Assembly (NCBI GenBank): GCA_002731655.1
Contig: PCCI01000033.1
Location: 1-41,590, forward strand
Length of the DNA stretch: 41,590 bases
Source: Methanobacteriota archaeon
GTDB lineage: Archaea > Thermoplasmatota > Poseidoniia > MGIII > CG-Epi1
Direction of reading: 5' to 3'
The stretch's first letter is position 1. Each line of letters starts with the position of its first letter. The position numbers and the translations under genes were made by a program. Below the pieces are notes generated by a model. The model saw nothing but the letters and a program-made list of their open reading frames with translations. It was not told where the DNA came from and searched no databases. Positions 22,485-31,148 of this stretch are shown one piece after another.

Positions 22485-25111
22485 TAGCCGAAGATACTCA
22501 TGCCCGGTGAATCGACCATCTTCTCGAGCGTACGAGTGATTTCAGCTTCGGCGCCCAGCACCTGCTCTGACTTCAGCAGTAGGCAGCGCAGTTCGTTGCG
22601 CTCAAGTCCTTCGAGCGACGGCATGATGTTGGCGCGAATCACGTCCTGCAGCGCCTTTTCGAGGTCGTACTGTCCGCGTGAGTTGAAGAGCGTCAGCATC
22701 GAGTCAATCACCATCGCCGGCCCGATGCGACGGAAAGTGCGTACGCCGCGCGGCACCTCCTCGTCGCGCTGTTGCGGAGGCTCCTCTTCCTCGAGGAAAT
22801 CCATGAGCAGGTTATAGGCGCCGAACATCGAACCATCCTTGTCGTAGAAATCGAATTTCTCCGCCGCGAACCAGTCCTCTTCCTCATCCGGTCGGTCGGG
22901 GGCAATGCCAAGCTTCTCCAACTTGTTGAAGACGAATTCCGGCATGCGCCGGAATTCGTCTTCCTTCACCGGCAGCCCGATTTCGACGAACGCGAAACGG
23001 CGCATCAGCGCGTGACCGACATTGAAGAGCGTATTCTTGTCCTGCGTGTTCATGGTGCCAATGATGCGGAATTCGGGCGGCATCATGAACGGCGCTCCAC
23101 CAGTCTCCTTGGCAGTCAACAGCGGTTGCTTATCGCGGTACTCGAAGACGGTAAAGAGTTTGCCGAACGCTTCATCGATATTGGCGCGGTTGAACTCGTC
23201 AATCACGAGGTAGTGTGGCTTGCCAGTATCCTGTATCGACTTCTCACAGGCGCGTGCCGCTTCGGAGATGTAGCCGTCCTTGAAATAGTAACCACCCTTA
23301 TCGTCGGGCGAGATGCCGCCGATAACCTCGAAGTTGGACCACTCGGCGTTGGCGGTGACGATGGTGTAGTTGGGGTCGTCACCATCCACCCCGCAGAGCT
23401 GCATCAGCAGGAGGTTAGCCAGCGCGGTCTTGCCGGTCCCGGGTTCACCGTAAAGCATGATGTTGCGACCTGATTTCAGATGGGTGATGACTTGGTTGAC
23501 CGTCTCGGGCGTCGTCGAGTAAAAGCGTGAAAGTTCCTCAAAATCAACGTCGTAGGGAACCCTGCGGGCCTTGCGCACTTCCGCCTTGAGGTCGACGTCG
23601 TCAAGCATTTCTTCGACTTCGTCCCAGTCCATAATGAATCCGCCCGAGTCTTCAGCCGTCGGCTTGATGTCAATCGTCGCGTCGGGGAACTCCTGCAGCA
23701 GCCGGTCCATCGCGGCGTCGAGCGATATCTCAGTCTGTGTCGGGTCCTCCGGCGGCACGTAGGTAGAGTCGAATGGATCCTGCCGGGGGGCCTCGAGTGG
23801 AGCCAACTCAGCCATTCTGTCACGCAGTTTGTGTGCACCAAAGCGGATGCCATACCAGAGGCCGGTCACGGCCAGTAGCAGCGGAACCACCAGCAGCACC
23901 CATTCCGAAGTCGTGGTGGGAGCTGCAAAGTCCTTCTCCGAGAGCAGGACCGGGATGACGCTGAAGCCGAAGAGGGTTCCGACCCCGGCCACGAAAATAC
24001 CGAAGTAGGCGAGCTCCTCCATTGACTCCTCCAGCTTGCGCTTGCGATAGAAGAGCCAGACGCCGAGGAAGGTGATGAAGCCCGCCATCGCGGTCAGGAC
24101 TATGTCGACCTGCTCCATCTTGATATTGGACTGGTTGCGGAGCGCGTTGAAGAGCAGGACCAGGTATTGCAGCAGCAGCCCCGCCATAATCATTGCAAAA
24201 TACTTGGCCTCTTCAAGGTCCTTCAGCCTCACGCTGGTGACAATGAACGAACCAATGCCGATGAGTAGCGTCGCCAGACCAAGCAGTATTAGCACCATTT
24301 CGGGCGGCTGCAGGTCGATCAGGTACATCCGGACCGAACCGTCAGAGGCCACTGCAGCCCATGGCCCCCGCACGTAGTTGTAATGGACTGCACCGAGGAC
24401 GGCGGTGCCGGCGATGAGGAACATGTAGGTGCTGGTCGCGAGCCGTTCGCCAACATCATGGCCAGTCACAGCAAACAGGAAGAAGGAATAGGTGAGCACC
24501 ACCATCGCCAGCACCGCAACAAAGCCGGCGGTCGAAGAGACTGGCGAGAGATGCATCTCGTTGCGGCCCTGGATGAGGTAGATTGCGATAATTAGTACCA
24601 GGCAGAAATAGAATGGAGCCATCGCCGAGGGTGAAGCACTGCGCCACGAATGCACCAGCGTCATCAGCGCCAGCAGGAGCGTGAGCCCGAGGACAATCTG
24701 GTACTGGCTCCCATAAATCGATGCGTCGCCACCCGAGCTTAACCGGACCGGGCAGCCATCCAGGTTGCCGGGGTCTGACCAACCGGGCGGGCATTCGAGT
24801 GGCTCACTGATACCGGTGTAACCTTCGAGGTCGGGCGTATCTGGCGTAGGGATATTGCCGGTGGTCACGAACAGGATGTAGCCCAGCAGCGCCACCGCTA
24901 GCAGGAACTGGAACGCCGGCAGGTAGAAACTTGGCTGCCGCCCTCTGGACGATGTCGCGGGTGGGATATCAGTTGCCTCGGCCGCCTCCCGAGTTGTTTT
25001 CGTCGCCGGTGGCGGTTCCTCTTGTGACCGGGACTCGAAATTTGTCCCGCAAATTTTACAGTAGTCCTCAGTCTCGTCGGCGGGCGAAGAACAGACCGGG
25101 CACTTGAGCAT
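22484..25111 (-). CDS. Membrane-anchored McrB-like AAA+ NTPase with zinc ribbon
   Basis: 875-aa fusion. An N-terminal zinc ribbon (C4, C7, C18, C21) leads through a flexible linker to about ten hydrophobic helices (roughly 63-83, 137-154, 166-181, 195-216, 227-245, 270-294, 303-325, 335-355, 367-390, 403-422). The soluble C-terminal half is an AAA+ module: Walker A GEPGTGKT (555-562), Walker B VIDEFNRANI (from 636), McrB-type signature GTMNTQD (685-691) and arginines RR at 704-705. The NRAN-x4-FG segment and MNTxD place it with McrB GTPases rather than ordinary MoxR proteins. It likely works with the co-transcribed McrC-like protein at the membrane. The biological role is unknown; defence is an inference. 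Confidence 0.82.
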   Translation of the reverse strand: MLKCPVCSSPADETEDYCKICGTNFESRSQEEPPPATKTTREAAEATDIPPATSSRGRQPSFYLPAFQFLLAVALLGYILFVTTGNIPTPDTPDLEGYTGISEPLECPPGWSDPGNLDGCPVRLSSGGDASIYGSQYQIVLGLTLLLALMTLVHSWRSASPSAMAPFYFCLVLIIAIYLIQGRNEMHLSPVSSTAGFVAVLAMVVLTYSFFLFAVTGHDVGERLATSTYMFLIAGTAVLGAVHYNYVRGPWAAVASDGSVRMYLIDLQPPEMVLILLGLATLLIGIGSFIVTSVRLKDLEEAKYFAMIMAGLLLQYLVLLFNALRNQSNIKMEQVDIVLTAMAGFITFLGVWLFYRKRKLEESMEELAYFGIFVAGVGTLFGFSVIPVLLSEKDFAAPTTTSEWVLLVVPLLLAVTGLWYGIRFGAHKLRDRMAELAPLEAPRQDPFDSTYVPPEDPTQTEISLDAAMDRLLQEFPDATIDIKPTAEDSGGFIMDWDEVEEMLDDVDLKAEVRKARRVPYDVDFEELSRFYSTTPETVNQVITHLKSGRNIMLYGEPGTGKTALANLLLMQLCGVDGDDPNYTIVTANAEWSNFEVIGGISPDDKGGYYFKDGYISEAARACEKSIQDTGKPHYLVIDEFNRANIDEAFGKLFTVFEYRDKQPLLTAKETGGAPFMMPPEFRIIGTMNTQDKNTLFNVGHALMRRFAFVEIGLPVKEDEFRRMPEFVFNKLEKLGIAPDRPDEEEDWFAAEKFDFYDKDGSMFGAYNLLMDFLEEEEPPQQRDEEVPRGVRTFRRIGPAMVIDSMLTLFNSRGQYDLEKALQDVIRANIMPSLEGLERNELRCLLLKSEQVLGAEAEITRTLEKMVDSPGMSIFG

Positions 25112-25184
25112 GGTACTCCATTATAGGGCAGGTTAAACAATATTGCAGGGGAGTTTTTCTTTAGCCCCAGCAGTTACGCCTCCC

Positions 25185-25826
25185 ATGGATCCAGATGAAC
25201 TCACCCTGCGGGACCTCCGAGTACAGGTGCTGGCGGAACGCCGCGACGGGCGGCTGGTGAAGTTGCCAGCCCATTTTCACGAGCGGCTGGCGCGGCTCGA
25301 GCAGGGACTGGAGCAGGCGCGCGATGCGGCACGCGAGGACGAGCAGCGGTTCCAGCGCGCCAATAGCGATATCAGCAAACTTTCCGACCTAAAGCTGGAA
25401 CTGCACAAGCACCGCGAGCGCAAACTGACACTGCTGGCGCGCGAGAAGGTCAACGGCCAGCAGCCGTCGCTGGAAGCGGTCACCGAGCAGGAACGAGAGT
25501 TCCTTGAGAGCGTCGCTAGCGTCATTGGGCAGCACCGGCAGAAATTACTGGTGCGACGGGCGGCGCCCGTCGCGAAACCCGAGCCGAAGGCGAAGCCGGG
25601 ACCGAAATCCGCTGTGCCAGGGCCGGAACCAGACGCCACTGCTCCTGCCGATATCGACGACTCTGAATCGCTGCTGGTGCGCGTCCTCGAGGATTTACCG
25701 ACATTTACAGGACTTGACGCGCGCAACTACTCGCTCAAGGCCAACGACGTGGCGCACATTCCGCTCTACAACGCGCGCATGCTGCTCGAAGCGGGCAAGG
25801 TGGAACGGCTGGAGGAAGAAGCCTGA
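25185..25826 (+). CDS. Archaeal GINS-family replication protein (Gins51-like)
   Basis: 213-aa GINS subunit, part of the replicative CMG-type helicase with MCM and Cdc45/GAN. The N-terminal A domain is helical and charged (LTLRDLRVQVLAERRDGRLVK, then a long coiled region to residue 120). A Pro/Ala/Lys linker (about 128-160) leads to the small B domain, with VRVLEDLPTFTGLDARNYSL and DVAHIPLYNARMLLEAGKVERL, the characteristic archaeal C-terminal B domain. The A-then-B order indicates Gins51 rather than Gins23. I chose ATG 25185 over 25143. The upstream T-rich stretch near 25154-25162 could be a weak promoter. The tRNA endonuclease follows 18 bases later. Confidence 0.88.
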   Translation: MDPDELTLRDLRVQVLAERRDGRLVKLPAHFHERLARLEQGLEQARDAAREDEQRFQRANSDISKLSDLKLELHKHRERKLTLLAREKVNGQQPSLEAVTEQEREFLESVASVIGQHRQKLLVRRAAPVAKPEPKAKPGPKSAVPGPEPDATAPADIDDSESLLVRVLEDLPTFTGLDARNYSLKANDVAHIPLYNARMLLEAGKVERLEEEA

Positions 25827-25833
25827 AACTGCG

Positions 25834-25838
25834 GGAGG
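25834..25838 (+). promoter_or_regulatory. Shine-Dalgarno site deciding the endA GTG start
   Basis: GGAGG lies five bases before the GTG at 25844, matching the archaeal 16S tail. It supports this non-ATG start, for which no in-frame ATG is available nearby. Confidence 0.6.
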
Positions 25839-25843
25839 GCGAG

Positions 25844-26500
25844 GTGCTGCTGCCGGCCGGCAAACTCGCGACGGCGCTACGGGGGCGGCAGCGCGTTGGC
25901 CGCACTGCCACCGACGGCATTGCGCTGCATCCGGTCGAAGCGCTCTGGTGCCACGCCAGCGGGGCGCTCGAGCTCGACGCGAAACTACAGGTACAGCTGG
26001 CTGCGCTAGCGGGCGAACTGCTGCCGGTTGCCTACACCGACTTGCGGCAGCGCGGTATCGTGCCGACCGTCAAAGGCGCTGCGCTGTGCTTTCAGGCGCG
26101 CGACGGCGGCGCGGACGTGCGGCTGCATGTCGCCAGCAGCGACGCGTCAGCCAGTCTGGCGTTGCTGGCGCAGGGCGACTGGCTGGCGCTGGTCGATGAC
26201 GCGCTAGAAATAATCTACTACGCAGCCACGGCTCCCGGCTGGGGCGCGCTTCCGGCGGGTTCGCTGCCGGAAGTGCTGGCGGCGGCAGGGTTGCAGGTCG
26301 CTTCAGGAATGAAGTTCGGCACCCGCTACCGAGTCTACCGCGACGGCGAATCCCACGCAGCTTGGCTGCTGCACCTGCTGCGCAACGACGACAGTTGGCT
26401 CGACATCGTGCGTGCGGTGCGGGTAGCACACGGCGTCCGCAAGCAACTGGTCGCCAGTGACGGCGAACGGTGTCTGGCGCTGGAATGGGTGAAACCCTGA
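25844..26500 (+). CDS. endA: tRNA-splicing endonuclease
   Basis: 218-aa enzyme that cuts bulge-helix-bulge motifs in precursor tRNAs and rRNAs. The C-terminal catalytic domain is clear: GMKFGTRYRVYRDGESHAAW, with the likely catalytic Tyr165 and His171, and AVRVAHGVRKQLVAS, with Lys200. A second, weaker copy lies earlier (ALHPVEALWCHASGAL, then YTDLRQRGIVPTVKG) without the catalytic residues. It therefore looks like a shortened version of the fused pseudo-catalytic plus catalytic form. The start is GTG at 25844 with GGAGG five bases upstream. The next gene's ATG lies inside its end, a 16-base overlap. The tRNA-Trp intron at 69-148 is a natural substrate candidate. Confidence 0.87.
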   Translation: MLLPAGKLATALRGRQRVGRTATDGIALHPVEALWCHASGALELDAKLQVQLAALAGELLPVAYTDLRQRGIVPTVKGAALCFQARDGGADVRLHVASSDASASLALLAQGDWLALVDDALEIIYYAATAPGWGALPAGSLPEVLAAAGLQVASGMKFGTRYRVYRDGESHAAWLLHLLRNDDSWLDIVRAVRVAHGVRKQLVASDGERCLALEWVKP

Positions 26501-27183
26501 AAGTCGGCCTAGACCTGCACAACTTCGGGTTATTGCATCGCGTGGTCGCGGCACTGGAAAGCGACGAATTCAGGCTGCTGCCGCTAGACGCAGTTCCCGC
26601 CACATCGACCGAAGTCGAAGTTGTCGTCAGCGACGCCGCACAACTACCGGCAACCCGCTTGCCGATCATCGCGCTCGGCGACGTCGCGCTGTTGCCGTTG
26701 CAGCTGCGGCACGTCCGCGCCGGACGGCCGCCGCTGGTCATCGGCATTGACCCGGGCGGCACCACCGGCGTCGCGGTGCTGGCGCAGCGACGCCTGCTCC
26801 ACTGTGCCGAATGCGCTACGCCCGACGAAGCGGCGGAGCTAGTGCGCCGGGTGGCACGCTGCTCGCTCGACTGCACAGTGCGCATCGGCAGCGGCGCCCC
26901 CGAGGCAGGCGCGCGTATCGCTGCTGCGCTGCAGCACCTGCGGGTCGAGCTGGTCGACGAAACGCGCAGCGGCAGCGGCTCGCACACCGTTGCGGCGCGG
27001 GCTATCGCACTCAAGCGCGGTGAACGAGTGCGCGAGCTGGACTACCGCCCCACCACCGGTGAAGTGGCGCGGCTGCAGGCGGAGTCGCGGATTGCGTCGG
27101 GTAGCCGCCGCACCATCTCACGGCAGCAGGCTCGACGGGTGCTGCTAGCCGAACTGACGCTGGATGAAGCGCTGCGCGGCTAG
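26485..27183 (+). CDS. Predicted RNase H-fold (RuvC/YqgF-like) protein
   Basis: 232-aa protein of uncertain function. Residues 84-99 read LVIGIDPGGTTGVAVL, the first strand and Asp89 of a RuvC/YqgF-type RNase H fold. VELVDETRSGSGS (154-166) and HTVAARAIAL (167-176) resemble the later active-site strands, although the last acidic residue expected in a resolvase is not obvious. The first 80 residues are an unrecognised alpha/beta domain and the C-terminus is Arg-rich and basic, suggesting nucleic acid binding. ATG 26485 is preferred; a GTG at 26470 is possible. Co-transcription with GINS and EndA suggests an information-processing role. The stop overlaps the convergent ABC gene. Confidence 0.72.
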   Translation: MGETLKVGLDLHNFGLLHRVVAALESDEFRLLPLDAVPATSTEVEVVVSDAAQLPATRLPIIALGDVALLPLQLRHVRAGRPPLVIGIDPGGTTGVAVLAQRRLLHCAECATPDEAAELVRRVARCSLDCTVRIGSGAPEAGARIAAALQHLRVELVDETRSGSGSHTVAARAIALKRGERVRELDYRPTTGEVARLQAESRIASGSRRTISRQQARRVLLAELTLDEALRG

Positions 27184-28121
27184 CCGCGCAGCGCTCCGCA
27201 ATTGCCGCACTGCGTTTCGTCGCCCTCGAACGGGGTATTGCACGCCTCGCACACGTTACTGCGCTCATCCGCGACGCGCGACAGCGTCAACCGATGGCGG
27301 CGCAAGTCGCGCACTTCGTAGCGGCCCGGGCCGCCCAGTTCCTCCAGCAGGTCAGGCGTCAGCGCCAAGTTGCCACCCGCATCGAGCAGGAGTTCGCGCG
27401 TCAGCGCCAGATCCTCGAGCTCAACATCTTCGCCGTGCTGCGCGATGAAGCGGCCATCCTGCAGCTCGAGCGAACGGTCGGCAAAGTCGGCGACCATCTC
27501 GCTGTGCGTCACGACCAGAAACGCCACTTCCTGCTCCTTGTGCAAACGCGTGAAAAGCTCCATGATGCTGCGCGCGGTGACCGGGTCCACTGAGCCGGTG
27601 GGTTCGTCGGCCAGGATGAGCCGCGGGCGGGTGATGAGCGCGCGCGCAATCGCAGTGCGCTGCGCCTCACCACCTGAGAGCTGCTCGGGGAGCGCGTGCG
27701 CCCGCTCGGAGATGCCAAGGTAGTCCATCATCTCGGCGACACGAGCAGCCGCCTCGCGATGCGGAATCCCGGCGTGGCGCAGCGGCTGTAGCACGTTGTC
27801 GCGTGCCGACAGGTGCGGCAGCAGGTTGCCCTCCTGGAAGATGAACGAGACCGTCGCCCGCCGGTGCTGCACCAGCTGCTCGGGCGCCATGCGGGTAATG
27901 TCCTCGCCCGCCAGCTGCACCACGCCGGCGCTGGGCTTCAACAGCCCGCCCAGCGCTTTCAGGAGCGTAGACTTGCCGGCGCCCGAAGGGCCGACGACGG
28001 CGACCGCTTCGCCATCCCGCAAGGCAACGCTCAGCCCGCGCAGCGCGACAACGTTGCCTTCCTCCGCCTGCGATTCAAAGACGTGGTAAAGTCCGGTTGC
28101 CTTGAGTAATTCTTCTGCCAT
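27180..28121 (-). CDS. ABC transporter ATPase with C-terminal zinc ribbon
   Basis: 313-aa MacB/LolD-type ATPase. Walker A is GPSGAGKST (44-52), the Q-loop is FIFQEGNLLPHL, the signature is LSGGEAQR (148-155), Walker B is LILADEPTG (168-176), and the switch His lies in VVTHSEM. Unlike common MacB-type subunits of about 230 aa, it has an 80-residue extension ending in a four-cysteine zinc ribbon (C291, C294, C305, C308). The ATG follows the permease stop directly with no gap. With the ATPase at 31145 it forms a three-gene exporter, giving two non-identical ATPase subunits. The transported molecule is unknown; MacB/LolCDE relatives move lipoproteins, peptides or other envelope substrates. Confidence 0.92.
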   Translation of the reverse strand: MAEELLKATGLYHVFESQAEEGNVVALRGLSVALRDGEAVAVVGPSGAGKSTLLKALGGLLKPSAGVVQLAGEDITRMAPEQLVQHRRATVSFIFQEGNLLPHLSARDNVLQPLRHAGIPHREAAARVAEMMDYLGISERAHALPEQLSGGEAQRTAIARALITRPRLILADEPTGSVDPVTARSIMELFTRLHKEQEVAFLVVTHSEMVADFADRSLELQDGRFIAQHGEDVELEDLALTRELLLDAGGNLALTPDLLEELGGPGRYEVRDLRRHRLTLSRVADERSNVCEACNTPFEGDETQCGNCGALRG

Positions 28122-31100
28122 CTATTCCCCCTTCAGTATGCGCGCCAGGTCGGAGCGAGTCGCACGGGCTGTGGTCCAGACCAGCGCCAGCATTACGACC
28201 GCGAGCACCGCCAGGCCGATTACGAGCAGCTCGCCCCAAGGCCAGATCAGCGTGCGGTCAACCGTGGTTGAAGCGCCGCCGAATGACTGGAAAATCAGCC
28301 CGAACAGACTGAACATGCCATTAAACGCATACGAGATACCGACCCCCAGCAGCGTGCCGAGAAGCATGCTCACTACCGTTATCGACATGATTTCGAACAG
28401 CACCAACCGCCCCACCTGCCACTCGCTGGCGCCGATAGCCTGCAGGATGGCAAGCTCTCGCTTGCGCTGCGTCAGCACCAGCGACAGGAAGACGAAGCTG
28501 GAAGCGACCGCAGCAATCGTCGCGACCGCGAACTGGAGCGTTAGTAATCCCAGCGTCCCGAAGACCAGCCCGCCGTTGCGCTCGACTTCGCGATGCTCCT
28601 CATGCCAACTGGTGACCTTCGAGACCGACGAGTCAAAAGCCAGCGCGCGGGCCACCGCGCTCTGCGCTTCTGCATCGCCTTGCGGGCCGAGCTCGACGAA
28701 CCATGTCGTTTCGCGCCACGCGTCAACCGCCCCGTCGCCAACCAGCGTGCGGAAGCTCGTCTCGCCGATGAAGATGCCGCCTGTGGTAATGTCAGCGTCA
28801 AGTCCGGGATGCCAGGTGTGCTCACCGACGTTGCTGAGCGTCACCTGGCCGGGAGTGCCGCCGGTCAGGTTCAGCATCAGTTGCGGCTGTTTGCCGAGCG
28901 AGAATTCCAGCTGCTCGCCGTAGCTGAAGCCTCCGACGGCGAGCCGGTCAAGCGTTTTCCCAGGGTCGCCCCCGAAAGCCTGCCGGTCCCACCGCACGAC
29001 CTCCCGGCTTCCATCCAGCAGCACCCACGTCTGGTAAACCGAATATTCATCGCCGGCCGGATGCATGGCAATGAGCGGGACCGAAACCAGTTGGATATCA
29101 TCCGCTGCGATATCGGTCCCCTCCAGTGCGACGCTGACTGTCGCCAGCACCGTGGCGTGGTCAAGCGGTTGCTGGAACTCCACTTTCAGGTCACCACCAG
29201 CCGCGAGCGACGCGGTGCGTTCGTCGACCGCCATTCCCGTATAGCCTTGCACGGCAGCCATCGTGACGATGGAGAGCGTTAGCAACATAATCAGCGCCAG
29301 CTTCCCGACGCCCTCGGCCGAGCCGGAACCGCGCAGCCCGCGGCCAATGTCGCGCAGCGCGGCCGTCCTTCCGAGCAGCCGCTGCATCATCCCCGGTGCC
29401 ATTGCACCGAGCCGCGCCAGTACCAGCGCGCCGCCAATCCAGAGCAGGAAGGGCCCCAGCACCGCGAAAATACCGTTCAGCACCGGGTTGCTGATGATGC
29501 CTTTTTCCCAGTCATCTGCGAGCCGGCCGTCATTGACTAGGCTCTCGATGTATGAATCAGACAGCGCGATGAGTCCAACCCCGAACAGCAGCCAGTGGAG
29601 CCAGTAGCGCGGCTGCGGCTTGACGACGACGCGCTGGACGCCTTCGGAAATCTCCTGCTCCAGAAAGTCGCGCGTGCGGCTGCGTCCGAAGAGCAGCGCC
29701 AGACCTACGGTCACAACTAGCGTCGCCAGCGTCGCGAGCAATCCAAGCGACGGCGAAACATTGTATTCGCCGGGGCGGAACTGCATGAAGCCGACAGCAT
29801 TCAGGATTAACGGCACCGCCAGCAGTGCCAGCAGGTAGCCCGCCAGCCAGGCGCAGAATGCCACAATACCCAGCTCGCCCAGCACCATCCGCAGCAGCGC
29901 GTCGGGACCGCCGCCGATGACGCGGTGAATCGCGATTTCGCGTCGGCGCTGCTCGAGCGATAGCAGCAAACCGTAGAGCAGCACTGAAACCGAGAGCACG
30001 ATAATCGGAATCATAACGATATAGTTGAAAATCTGGATGAAATAATTCTGAATCCTGAGCCAGCTGAGCAGGTCCTTAATGACATGCGTGCCGTCCAGAT
30101 TAGTCTCGCCCTCCAGCGCGACTGAATCAAGGCTGCGCTGGATGCGGTCCAGTTCCTTCTCGGCACTGTCAGTCGACTCAGTCGGCAGCGCAGTGCGGTC
30201 AATCGTCAGCGCTAGGTAGGCGTGGTCACCTGCAATGATTGCCGAGCGGTTCTCGACTGGCACCAACTCCCAGGGGATAAAGACCGGCTGCTGCGAGGTA
30301 ATGGGCGAGGTCACGATGGTATCATCGAAGATGGAGCTGATGGTAAGGTTCTCGAGAGTGACGCTGACGCGGCAGTAGCTGAACTGTTGCCAGAATACTT
30401 CCTCACCCTGGCACCCCTTGCTGGCGTCGGTGTCGTAGGTAAAGGTTAGCGACGCCAACTGGTCTCCGACGGTTGCATCAGCCATCGAGGCCACTTGTGA
30501 GGGAAGCGAGACACTGCGCTGTTCGACAGCGGCTGCTCCCCCGTCTGGCCACTCACCACGCAGCAACCGCGATGCATGCCGCTCTGCCAGCTCGCCATCG
30601 TAGGCACTGGGCCCGAGCAACCGCAGCGGTCGATACCCCCTGGTTGGTGGGCCCTCTTCGTTTCCCTCAAACAAAAAAACTGAGACGTTGGACCAGTCTG
30701 AATCACGGCCCTCCCAAGCCTGCAACTCCAGAGGCTGCGGCTTCAGGTATGCTTCGGTGAACCAGCCTGCACCGTGGCCTCCCTGCCTGCCTGCCGCCAC
30801 TGCACAGTCAGTGATTTCCGGCAACGCCTCATATTCTGCGCAATAAGACTCCAAGAGCGCAACGTCAACAGTGCGCCCTTTCCCGCCGATATCGGTGTGG
30901 AAATCCATCCGGAAATCGTAGTATTCGTCGTCGAGATAATTCAGGAAGAAAATCTGCATCAACCCCGAGCCGTAGACCAGCACGGTCGTAATCACCAGGC
31001 TCGCAAGGAATACTCCCGCAAAGACCGCCAGCCCGCGCGAGCGGCCGCGCCATGCCGAGAGCAGCGCCAGTCGCGTGCGGTCCGGGAACTCTTGCGCGGC

Positions 31101-31148
31101 AGCCTGCATCCGCGATGGTGCTCGCGCCAGCTTCTCGCGCAGCTTCAC
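28122..31148 (-). CDS. Large ABC exporter permease with duplicated FtsX/MacB domains
   Basis: 1008-aa membrane protein. One N-terminal helix (GLAVFAGVFLASLVITTVLV) is followed by about 300 extracellular residues. The first FtsX-like helix set contains SLEQRRREIAIHRVIGGG, and more helices lie around residues 600-760. A second extracellular region precedes a second FtsX set with LTQRKRELAILQAIGAS, whose short coupling helix is the ATPase contact. The protein thus carries two halves of a MacB/LolCE-like transporter in one chain, needing no second permease. The start is GTG 31148, overlapping the upstream ATPase stop as GTGA. The reading frame further upstream lies over that ATPase. Extracellular domains are not recognisable. 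Confidence 0.88.
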   Translation of the reverse strand: MKLREKLARAPSRMQAAAQEFPDRTRLALLSAWRGRSRGLAVFAGVFLASLVITTVLVYGSGLMQIFFLNYLDDEYYDFRMDFHTDIGGKGRTVDVALLESYCAEYEALPEITDCAVAAGRQGGHGAGWFTEAYLKPQPLELQAWEGRDSDWSNVSVFLFEGNEEGPPTRGYRPLRLLGPSAYDGELAERHASRLLRGEWPDGGAAAVEQRSVSLPSQVASMADATVGDQLASLTFTYDTDASKGCQGEEVFWQQFSYCRVSVTLENLTISSIFDDTIVTSPITSQQPVFIPWELVPVENRSAIIAGDHAYLALTIDRTALPTESTDSAEKELDRIQRSLDSVALEGETNLDGTHVIKDLLSWLRIQNYFIQIFNYIVMIPIIVLSVSVLLYGLLLSLEQRRREIAIHRVIGGGPDALLRMVLGELGIVAFCAWLAGYLLALLAVPLILNAVGFMQFRPGEYNVSPSLGLLATLATLVVTVGLALLFGRSRTRDFLEQEISEGVQRVVVKPQPRYWLHWLLFGVGLIALSDSYIESLVNDGRLADDWEKGIISNPVLNGIFAVLGPFLLWIGGALVLARLGAMAPGMMQRLLGRTAALRDIGRGLRGSGSAEGVGKLALIMLLTLSIVTMAAVQGYTGMAVDERTASLAAGGDLKVEFQQPLDHATVLATVSVALEGTDIAADDIQLVSVPLIAMHPAGDEYSVYQTWVLLDGSREVVRWDRQAFGGDPGKTLDRLAVGGFSYGEQLEFSLGKQPQLMLNLTGGTPGQVTLSNVGEHTWHPGLDADITTGGIFIGETSFRTLVGDGAVDAWRETTWFVELGPQGDAEAQSAVARALAFDSSVSKVTSWHEEHREVERNGGLVFGTLGLLTLQFAVATIAAVASSFVFLSLVLTQRKRELAILQAIGASEWQVGRLVLFEIMSITVVSMLLGTLLGVGISYAFNGMFSLFGLIFQSFGGASTTVDRTLIWPWGELLVIGLAVLAVVMLALVWTTARATRSDLARILKGE

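Noticed and set aside
20421-25111. Reading the AAA+ protein as an ordinary MoxR chaperone with a VWA partner
   Set aside because: The partner has no VWA MIDAS motif, and the NRAN and MNTxD segments fit McrB better. The possibility is kept as the main test of the finding.
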